From an uncultured Eggerthellaceae bacterium (GTDB lineage Bacteria > Actinomycetota > Coriobacteriia > Coriobacteriales > Eggerthellaceae), in assembly GCA_910584145.1 (NCBI GenBank), contig CAJTXX010000058.1, forward strand, positions 1 through 12,113: a stretch of DNA of 12,113 bases, written 5' to 3'. The position numbers and the translations under genes were made by a program. The notes under the pieces were generated by a model. That model did no database searches, was not told where the DNA came from, and saw only the letters and a list, made by a program, of their open reading frames with translations. Positions 6,544-12,113 of this stretch are shown here, piece by piece. How positions within the stretch are numbered: position 1 is the first letter of the stretch; each line of letters starts with the position of its first letter.

Positions 6544-8354
6544 TCCTACGTGAATTGAACGATTATTACCAACGTCTTGTCGATGACCCAGAGGTTGATG
6601 TGCCGCGAAGGCACTGGAGCAATGAAAAGGCGGCATGGGAGATAGGGCTGGATGCCGACGGGGGCGTCGCTTATGTCGATCCACTCCTCACGGGGGAGGG
6701 AAAGGGTGCTCGTCCGTTCATGGTGCTGCGGGTTCCGGAACACTCCACCCGGGCAGGAAGTGGTTTCAAGCCGTTCTTCCTCTGCGATTCGTCTGCCTAT
6801 CTGCTCGGCATGAGCGAAAAACAGGGCGAGGAGAAACGCGCTGCTGCACGGGCTTTGCATAAGAGCATATTGGAGGGCGTTGATGACGAAGGAGCGCGGG
6901 CCGTCCTTCGTTTTTTCGAGAACGACGACCCTCTTGCCTCGCTCAGGGGCGATGTGGTCGCTGAGCTGCAGCGCGGTAAGAGCCGTTTTGCCGTGTTCAG
7001 GCTCAAGGGGGATGCGCAGCGGCTTCACGAAAGGCCCGCGATCGCAAAAGCTTGGATGACGCACTGCGAGCAGCCGCCTGATGATGTCGTTGTCGGACAA
7101 TGCTCTGTTACGGGTGAGGCCGGTAGCCTTGCGCGCCTATTCCCGCAAGTCACAGGGGTGGTGGGCGCGCAATCTGCCGGGGCCTCGTTGGTCTCATTCA
7201 ATCAACGATCATTCGATTCTTATGGGAAAAGCCAAGCATTCAATGCTGCGATCTCTGAAACAGTTGCTTTCAATGCTGGGTCGGCGCTCAAGCATCTATT
7301 CGCCGATCCCCATCACCGCATCCGATCGGGGAAGACGACCCTTGTATTCTGGGCCGATCGACCGGCGCCGAATGAAGATGCTGTGGTGGGCGCCCTGTTG
7401 AGGATGATGCCCGATGGGTCAGAAGACCGATCCGCCGAAGATGGCAAGGCGGTCTCTCGCATAGGATACGCACTGCAGCGCATGCAGCAGGGGCTTCCTT
7501 TGTCGGGATATGATCCAGATGTTCGGTACTTCATTCTGGGTATCGCTCCCAATGCGGCTCGGCTTGCGGTGCAATTCTTCGAAGTGAGCACGTTCGGGAA
7601 GCTCGAGCAGAGCTTTGGCGAGTATCTCAGGGATACGGCGATGGATGGTGTCCGGCCCCGTTCGCTATTCACGCTTCTGCGGCAAACGGCCGTCCGGGGC
7701 AATGAGGATGATGTGCCTTCTCCGCTTTTCGCGAGCTGCGTGCACGCGATGCTCTCGGGTGCACGCTTTCCGAGGGCTTTGCTGGGTGCGCTCTTGACCC
7801 GTATGCGCGCTGACCATGCGAGCGGGAATACGTGGGATATGGGGCAAAGGGCGGCTTTGATCAAGGCATATCTCGTTCGCGAAGGGCGATGGAGGAGCCG
7901 GGAACACGGCATTGAAGAGAAAGGGGGCCTTCAAATGGGGCTTGAAAGGGCAAGGAGCAATCGCGGTTATGTTCTGGGGCGTTTATTCGCGGTTATGGAG
8001 CGCGCCCAGACCGCGGCGATAGGAGACGTCAATGCGACTATCAAAGATCGCTATATCGGTTCTGCTGCATCGACGCCGAGGCGCGTGTATCCTTCGCTGC
8101 TCAATAATCTCCAGCATCACATCGCCAAGCTGAGGAAGGCGAATGCCGGGCTTTGCGTTATGCTCGAGAAAGAAACGGACAGCATCATGGCCCTGATAGA
8201 AGGTGAAGCCTTTCCTGCTTCGCTCGACATGGAGGATCAAGGGGAGTTCTTCGTCGGGTACTACCAGGAGCGCTGCTATCTCTGGAAGAGCAAGGAGGAG
8301 CGAGCCGATGGGGCTGCAGTTCCGGAGATCGTCGTAGATATCGAAGAGCAATAG
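6540..8354 (+). CDS. cas8c: Cas8c (Csd1), large subunit of type I-C Cascade
   Basis: Protein of 604 residues, the usual Cas8c length. In Cascade it recognises the PAM, starts unwinding of target DNA and helps recruit Cas3. The family is divergent and has few fixed motifs; the assignment rests on size, place between cas5c and cas7c, and general resemblance to Csd1 proteins (for example the GQCSVTGE segment, the FNQRSFDSYGK segment followed by a lysine-rich tract, and the VFWAD segment). The ATG overlaps the cas5c stop, so translation is probably coupled. The C-terminal part from Met466 has its own ribosome site and is probably also made separately as Cas11c. No frameshift or truncation is seen. 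Confidence 0.95.
   Translation: MILRELNDYYQRLVDDPEVDVPRRHWSNEKAAWEIGLDADGGVAYVDPLLTGEGKGARPFMVLRVPEHSTRAGSGFKPFFLCDSSAYLLGMSEKQGEEKRAAARALHKSILEGVDDEGARAVLRFFENDDPLASLRGDVVAELQRGKSRFAVFRLKGDAQRLHERPAIAKAWMTHCEQPPDDVVVGQCSVTGEAGSLARLFPQVTGVVGAQSAGASLVSFNQRSFDSYGKSQAFNAAISETVAFNAGSALKHLFADPHHRIRSGKTTLVFWADRPAPNEDAVVGALLRMMPDGSEDRSAEDGKAVSRIGYALQRMQQGLPLSGYDPDVRYFILGIAPNAARLAVQFFEVSTFGKLEQSFGEYLRDTAMDGVRPRSLFTLLRQTAVRGNEDDVPSPLFASCVHAMLSGARFPRALLGALLTRMRADHASGNTWDMGQRAALIKAYLVREGRWRSREHGIEEKGGLQMGLERARSNRGYVLGRLFAVMERAQTAAIGDVNATIKDRYIGSAASTPRRVYPSLLNNLQHHIAKLRKANAGLCVMLEKETDSIMALIEGEAFPASLDMEDQGEFFVGYYQERCYLWKSKEERADGAAVPEIVVDIEEQ
7935..8354 (+). CDS. cas11c: Predicted Cas11c, small Cascade subunit from an internal cas8c start
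   Basis: In type I-C the small subunit is known to be translated from within cas8c, in frame. Here an in-frame ATG at 7935 (Met466 of Cas8c) is preceded by AAAGGGGG at 7920-7927, 7 nt upstream, a stronger ribosome site than that of cas8c itself. The product would be 139 residues, starting MGLERARSNRG and largely helical, close to the size reported for Cas11c. Two copies would line the Cascade belly and bind the displaced strand. The ribosome site and size are seen; expression is inferred. Confidence 0.72.
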   Translation: MGLERARSNRGYVLGRLFAVMERAQTAAIGDVNATIKDRYIGSAASTPRRVYPSLLNNLQHHIAKLRKANAGLCVMLEKETDSIMALIEGEAFPASLDMEDQGEFFVGYYQERCYLWKSKEERADGAAVPEIVVDIEEQ

Positions 8355-8378
8355 AAAAAGAGAGAATGGGAGGCAGTC

Positions 8379-9272
8379 ATGGCTGAGGCTATTACGAATC
8401 GTTACGATTTCACGCTGTTCTTTGATGTGGTGAACGGCAATCCCAATGGGGATCCCGATGCGGGCAATATGCCGCGCATCGATCCTGACACGAACAGGGG
8501 CCTAGTTTCCGATGTATGCATCAAGCGGAAAGTGCGCAATTATATCGACTTGGTGAAAGGGGAGAGCATCGATGACCCTGATGTGCCCGAGGGGGAGCTT
8601 GGTTACAAGATATATGTGCAAGAAGGCGCGATCCTCAATGAGCGCAACAGGAAGGCGTACGTCCACTACGATATCGATCCTGTAGATAAGGCTCTTCCGA
8701 AGACCGAGAGAGAACGCAGAGCTGTTACGCGGTTCATGTGCGACAATTTCTTCGACATTCGCGCTTTTGGAGCTGTTATGACGACGGGTGTCAACTGCGG
8801 TCAGGTTCGTGGTCCGGTTCAACTTTGCTTCGCTGAGTCGGTCGATCCTGTTCTGCCGCTCGAGATGAGCATCACGCGTATGGCGGTAACAAAAGAAGAG
8901 GATGCCAGCAAAGAGCGGACGATGGGGCGCAAGCAGTACATCCCTTATGGCCTTTATCGCATGGATGGGTTCATCTCTGCGCCGCTTGCGGAGAAGACGG
9001 GCTTTTGCGAAGGGGATCTCGATCTTTTCTTCGAGGCGCTTGCGCGGATGTTCGAGAACGACCGGAGCTCGGCGCATGGTTTGATGTCCTCGCGCAAGCT
9101 TTTCGCTTTCAAACACGAGAGCAGGTTGGGGAACGCCCCGGCTCACCAGCTTTTCGAGAGGATCGAAGTGAAGCGTCTGATCCCGGAGGCTCAGGAAGCT
9201 AGGTCCTTCGATGATTACGCGATCGAAGTGGGGGAGATGCCAGAAGGCGTTGAGCTTATCGAGTACGTGTAG
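8379..9272 (+). CDS. cas7c: Cas7c (Csd2), backbone subunit of type I-C Cascade
   Basis: Repeated along the crRNA, this RRM-fold subunit forms the Cascade backbone and flips out every sixth guide base, which is why positions 6 and 12 of a guide are not read. Signature segments are FDVVNGNPNGDPDAG at 15-29, DIRAFGAVMTTG at 126-137, GQVRGPVQ at 141-148, SVDPVLP at 154-160 and SITR at 164-167. Length is 297 residues, as expected. GGGAGG lies 5 nt before the ATG, the best ribosome site in the operon after cas5c, in keeping with the high copy number of Cas7. It is separated from cas8c by 24 nt and from cas4 by 8 nt. Confidence 0.97.
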   Translation: MAEAITNRYDFTLFFDVVNGNPNGDPDAGNMPRIDPDTNRGLVSDVCIKRKVRNYIDLVKGESIDDPDVPEGELGYKIYVQEGAILNERNRKAYVHYDIDPVDKALPKTERERRAVTRFMCDNFFDIRAFGAVMTTGVNCGQVRGPVQLCFAESVDPVLPLEMSITRMAVTKEEDASKERTMGRKQYIPYGLYRMDGFISAPLAEKTGFCEGDLDLFFEALARMFENDRSSAHGLMSSRKLFAFKHESRLGNAPAHQLFERIEVKRLIPEAQEARSFDDYAIEVGEMPEGVELIEYV

Positions 9273-9280
9273 AGCCCGCC

Positions 9281-9940
9281 GTGTATTCCGAAGACCAAAT
9301 GCTGCCTCTTTCGGGTATCCAGCACTATTCCTTTTGCCCTCGGCAGTGGGCGCTCATCCATATTGAGCAGCAGTGGGCAGAGAATGTGCTGACCGTGCAG
9401 GGGAGCTTCATGCATGAACGCGCTCACGACAGGGGCATCCGCGAGAAGCGAGGCGATACGATCGCTATCCGTGGGTTGGATGTGCATTCGTATTCGCTCG
9501 GTCTGAAGGGCCAGTGCGATGTGGTGGAATTCGTCGCGGCAGAGCAGGGATTTCCCCTGGCGGGAGAGGATGGATCCTGGTCGGTGCGTCCTATCGAGTA
9601 CAAGCGAGGTAAGAGCAAGCGCATAGCTGCGGATCGTCTGCAGCTATGCGCTCAGGCTATCTGCCTAGAGGAGATGCTCTGCTGTACCGTAGAGACCGCC
9701 TATCTCTATTACCACGAAACACGGTCTCGTGAAGAGGTTGGTCTCACGCAAGGATTGCGCGACGAAGCGAAGAGGTGCGCACATGAAATGCATAGGCTGT
9801 TCAGCCGGAGGCATACACCGGCGGCGAAGGAGAGGTCTGCTTGCAGATCCTGTTCGATGCGCGATATCTGTCTTCCGGAAATGGAGCAGCGTGAATCGGT
9901 GGAGGCATACTTCAAGCGCAGGGTGGGAGAAGTCATATGA
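9281..9940 (+). CDS. cas4: Cas4, adaptation nuclease with iron-sulfur cluster
   Basis: Cas4 trims prespacers and ensures that spacers next to a proper PAM enter the array in the right direction, working with Cas1 and Cas2. The iron-sulfur ligands are all visible: Cys19 (FCPRQW) and Cys188, Cys191 and Cys197 near the C-terminus (ACRSCSMRDIC). The RecB-family nuclease core shows His49 (ERAHDRG), Asp80 (GQCDVVEF), and Glu106 with Lys108 (PIEYKRGK). Length is 219 residues, normal for the family. The start is GTG at 9281, giving the family-typical beginning MYSEDQMLPLSGIQHYSFC; it lies 8 nt after the cas7c stop, so it is probably translated by coupling since its own ribosome site is weak. Its stop overlaps the cas1 start. 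Confidence 0.96.
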   Translation: MYSEDQMLPLSGIQHYSFCPRQWALIHIEQQWAENVLTVQGSFMHERAHDRGIREKRGDTIAIRGLDVHSYSLGLKGQCDVVEFVAAEQGFPLAGEDGSWSVRPIEYKRGKSKRIAADRLQLCAQAICLEEMLCCTVETAYLYYHETRSREEVGLTQGLRDEAKRCAHEMHRLFSRRHTPAAKERSACRSCSMRDICLPEMEQRESVEAYFKRRVGEVI

Positions 9941-10968
9941 GGCATATCCGGAACACGCTCTATATCTTCACCGAAGATGCCTATCTTTCTCTTGATGGGG
10001 AGAATGTGGTCGCCAAGGCCGGAGGGAATGAGGTCGGTCGCATACCGCTTCATACCCTTGAGAACATATTCAGCTTCGCTTATCCAGGGGCAAGCCCAAA
10101 GCTGATGCGCGCCTGTGCGGAGAGGGGCGTGGCTCTCTCTTTTTTCGATCCGCGCGGAAGGTTCCTTGCGAGGTCCTGTGGCCCCGTTCAGGGCAATATC
10201 CTCTTGAGACGAGAGCAATATAGGCTCGCCGATGATGAGGAATGGAGCCTGGGAGCCGCCAAGCAATTCGTGATAGGCAAGATCTTCAATGCGCGCTGGG
10301 TGCTTGAGCGCGGACTGAGAGATCACGGGTTGCGTATCCAAGCGGATGACGTGAGGAGAGCATCTGCGCATTTGGCTTCGAGCATAGCCTCGGTCAGGGA
10401 TTGCGATTCTCGAGAAAGCGTTCGGGGCATTGAGGGTGATGCGGCTGCGGTCTATTTCTCGGTCTTTGATGAATTGGTCTTAAGGGAGAAAGATGCGTTC
10501 TCCATGCAGGGTCGCGTGCGCCGACCGCCAACAGACAGGATGAATGCGCTGCTCTCCTTATTCTATAGCGTTCTGGCGCTTGATTGCGCTTCCGCGCTTG
10601 AAGGGGTTGGACTCGATCCATATTGTGGCATCATGCATGCCGATCGGCCAGGGAGGCGATCGCTCGCCCTTGATCTGATGGAGGAATTGCGACCGGTCCT
10701 AGTCGATCGGTTCGTGATCTCGTCTATCAATAACCGGATCATCAATGCGGACGATTTTGAAAAAACCGAGACTGGCAGCGTACAGCTATCGGACCGGGGA
10801 AGAAAAGCGCTTTTCACATGCTGGCAGGAAAGGAAACGGGACCAGATCACGCATCCTTATCTTAAGGAAAAGATCGATCGCGGCCTGATCCCGCATGTGC
10901 AGGCTTTGTTGTTGTCTCGCTTTATCAGGGGAGATATAGATGGCTATCCCGCATTTCTATGGAAGTGA
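9937..10968 (+). CDS. cas1: Cas1, CRISPR spacer integrase (type I-C)
   Basis: Cas1 and Cas2 form the complex that integrates new spacers at the leader end of the array. The protein is 343 residues, typical for Cas1c. The metal-binding active site is intact: Glu166 in GIEGDAAAVYF, His234 in GIMHADRPGRR, and Asp246 with Glu249 in LALDLMEELRP. The N-terminal beta domain (begins MRHIRNTLYIF) is followed by the helical catalytic domain. The ATG overlaps the cas4 TGA (ATGA), an arrangement that couples their translation. No disruption is seen, so the short, divergent array is not explained by a broken cas1. Confidence 0.97.
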   Translation: MRHIRNTLYIFTEDAYLSLDGENVVAKAGGNEVGRIPLHTLENIFSFAYPGASPKLMRACAERGVALSFFDPRGRFLARSCGPVQGNILLRREQYRLADDEEWSLGAAKQFVIGKIFNARWVLERGLRDHGLRIQADDVRRASAHLASSIASVRDCDSRESVRGIEGDAAAVYFSVFDELVLREKDAFSMQGRVRRPPTDRMNALLSLFYSVLALDCASALEGVGLDPYCGIMHADRPGRRSLALDLMEELRPVLVDRFVISSINNRIINADDFEKTETGSVQLSDRGRKALFTCWQERKRDQITHPYLKEKIDRGLIPHVQALLLSRFIRGDIDGYPAFLWK

Positions 10969-10973
10969 TATGA

Positions 10974-11264
10974 ATGCTGACTGTGATCACATATGATGTG
11001 AATACGGAAACGACCGAAGGGCGTAAGCGGCTTCGTAAAGTTGCAAGGCATTGCGTGAATTATGGTCAACGCGTTCAGAATTCAGTCTTTGAGTGCGTTG
11101 CTGACGCTGCGACGATGCTGAAGATCAAAGCTGATCTCCTTAAGCTGATCGATCTCGAGAAGGATAGCCTGCGGTTTTATGATCTCGGCAGTCGCTATGA
11201 AGAGAAGATCGAGCATCATGGGTGTCGGGAATCTTATGCGCCCGAAGGTTTTCTCTCGCTTTAG
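10974..11264 (+). CDS. cas2: Cas2, structural partner of Cas1 in spacer integration
   Basis: A 96-residue ferredoxin-fold protein; two Cas1 dimers flank a Cas2 dimer that measures the prespacer. The start MLTVITYDVN carries the conserved Asp8, and GQRVQNSVFEC at 31-41 is the family signature. Length is normal. GGAAG, inside the end of cas1, lies 8 nt before the ATG and the gap from cas1 is 5 nt, so the two are co-translated. An ATG at 10970 in another frame soon meets a stop and is not used. It is the last cas gene before the array. Confidence 0.97.
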   Translation: MLTVITYDVNTETTEGRKRLRKVARHCVNYGQRVQNSVFECVADAATMLKIKADLLKLIDLEKDSLRFYDLGSRYEEKIEHHGCRESYAPEGFLSL

Positions 11265-11764
11265 GAGCCTTGATGCGGCCTATTTTGACGATGAGCTCGC
11301 GATCAAGGCGTCGTGGTGGGCTTTCTGCTCTTGCGGCAAGATGCGTCAGGCTTCTGCGCGGCTCGTGCTGCTGCGGGATAACATGAGATTGCATTGCGGG
11401 CGAGGGGTTCTCGCGCTGCTCTCAAGAGGTTCGCACCTTGAAAACCATATCGGTCCGAAAGGATCAGATCGATGGCTCCTTCGAGATGGAACGACGTAGA
11501 GGAGGGGAAATATCGGATTCAGTGCAGATGCGGTTACGGTAAAGACGCCATGAGACGGAATGGTGAGTTTTATTCTGCGGCATCTGACATTTCGCTGAGC
11601 ATGAAGTTCTCTTGGTGCGAACATGAGGCTCTCATGCGATGCTGGAGAGGTTCGCACTGCGATGACGTCCTTTTTTTGCCGCTGATCCAGGGTTTCTGAG
11701 CGCCGCTTGCACCATTCGTGCGAAATGCAGCATTGCGCCCGTTCGGATACTACAATATATAGCG
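11265..11764 (+). other. CRISPR leader region between cas2 and the array
   Basis: A 500-bp stretch without a supported gene. Its last ~70 bp hold TACAAT at 11751-11756, a likely -10 box for the array, placing transcription start near 11763. A 12-bp direct repeat, AGAGGTTCGCAC, occurs at 11425-11436 and 11646-11657, each copy preceded by AACATGAG (11380-11387 and 11620-11627). GTGCGAAC at 11615-11622 is the inverse of GTTCGCAC at 11650-11657, so the second copy could form a hairpin. These may be leader protein-binding sites or remains of a duplication. A T-run at 11669-11675 is near-terminal to no clear stem. Length is long for a leader; only the array-proximal part is probably functional. Confidence 0.6.
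11751..11756 (+). promoter_or_regulatory. -10 box of the CRISPR array promoter
   Basis: TACAAT lies 8 bases before the first repeat. The same hexamer lies 7 bases before the solitary repeat upstream of cas3. No confident -35 box is seen at the usual distance. Confidence 0.5.
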
Positions 11765-11996
11765 GTCGCTCCCCGCATGGGGGGCGCGGGTTGAAACGGG
11801 TGGCGGCTCATCGACAGGGTTGAGACGCCGCGTCGCTCCCCGCATGGGGAACGTGGGTTGAAATGGTCGTCCTTGCTGCTCCGCCCGTATGGCATGAGTC
11901 GCTCCCCACACGGGGAGCGTGAGTTGAAATGAGGTGGAGGTCGTCGGATGGGGTGTGGGCAAGGTCGCTCCCTGTACAGGAGATCGTCAACACCCT
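11765..11996 (+). CRISPR. Type I-C CRISPR array: three repeats, three spacers, one decayed terminal repeat
   Basis: Repeats of 33 bp lie at 11765-11797, 11832-11864 and 11898-11930; spacers at 11798-11831 (34 bp), 11865-11897 (33 bp) and 11931-11963 (33 bp). The fourth unit at 11964-11996 keeps the first nine bases and a hairpin-like CCTGTACAGG but has lost the GTTGAAA tail, which is usual for the leader-distal end. Repeats begin GTCGCTCCCC, end GTTGAAAC or GTTGAAAT, and fold an 8-bp stem with a 4-nt loop. They differ from one another: the first has GGGGGGCGCG, the second GGGGAACGTG (one stem mismatch), the third an ACAC loop and GTGAG. The leader side, by promoter and decay, is the cas2 side. 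Spacer targets cannot be identified by eye. Confidence 0.95.
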
Positions 11997-12000
11997 CAAA

Positions 12001-12034
12001 GAGTTCCCGTCCCTTCGGACGGGAACTCTTTTTT
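12001..12034 (+). terminator. Intrinsic terminator at the end of the array
   Basis: A perfect 12-bp stem (GAGTTCCCGTCC with GGACGGGAACTC), a CTTC loop, and six T at 12029-12034. It lies directly after the decayed last repeat and should end the array transcript. Confidence 0.92.
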
Positions 12035-12113
12035 ATCAATATGCTGTGTCACTCTCCTTAATGTCATTAAGTTAGGAATAAGGAGAAAATAAAGTCAAAA
12101 AAGATGTAAAAAG
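12035..12113. other. A+T-rich intergenic end of the window
   Basis: No gene begins convincingly. TTAATGTCATTAA at 12058-12070 is a small inverted repeat, flanked by CTCCTTA (12054-12060) and TAAGGAG (12079-12085), also inverted. They could form a hairpin or an operator for a gene beyond the window. An AAGGAG at 12080-12085 has no start codon at proper distance. Confidence 0.3.

Noticed and set aside
11472..11699. 75-codon reading frame in the leader region
   Set aside because: No ribosome site, no recognisable family, and it lies across the duplicated leader motifs.

Overview
The window carries a complete type I-C CRISPR-Cas locus. The cas proteins most resemble, from memory, those of Coriobacteriia such as Eggerthella and its relatives (moderately G+C-rich gut Actinobacteria). 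That assignment is a recollection, not a search result. The first ~3.1 kb is visibly more A+T-rich and holds accessory genes, so it looks like a separate acquisition next to the CRISPR locus.

Layout. 1-654: no supportable gene, only degenerate sequence. 655-1677 (minus) and 1742-3097 (plus): two divergent genes of unknown role, one with an excisionase-like helix-turn-helix, the other with an HNH nuclease domain; a 12-bp palindrome lies between them. 3098-3563: intergenic segment upstream of cas3 holding a degenerate solitary CRISPR repeat, a 56-bp perfect palindrome and the cas promoter region. 3564-11264: cas3-cas5c-cas8c-cas7c-cas4-cas1-cas2, all on the plus strand, tightly packed and apparently one operon. 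11265-11764: leader region. 11765-11996: a short array of three good repeats, three spacers and one decayed terminal repeat, followed by a strong terminator.

How it works together. Cas1, Cas2 and Cas4 take up spacers. Cas5c processes the array transcript (I-C has no Cas6). Cas5c, Cas7c, Cas8c and a predicted internally translated Cas11c form Cascade, and Cas3 degrades the target.

The main find lies at 3365-3502. An extended -10 promoter should start a ~105-nt RNA at a degenerate repeat whose last 14 nt are identical to the first array repeat. The spacer-like sequence after it matches the region just upstream of cas3 next to a TTC motif, the usual I-C PAM. Positions 1-5, 7-11 and 13 match; within the first 13 only positions 6 and 12 differ, which are the flipped-out positions that Cascade does not read. 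The match then breaks down. This is the expected form of a crRNA-like guide that directs Cascade to repress its own operon without cleavage, like the reported CreA/CreR RNAs. I regard it as a strong candidate autoregulator of this type I-C system, still to be tested.
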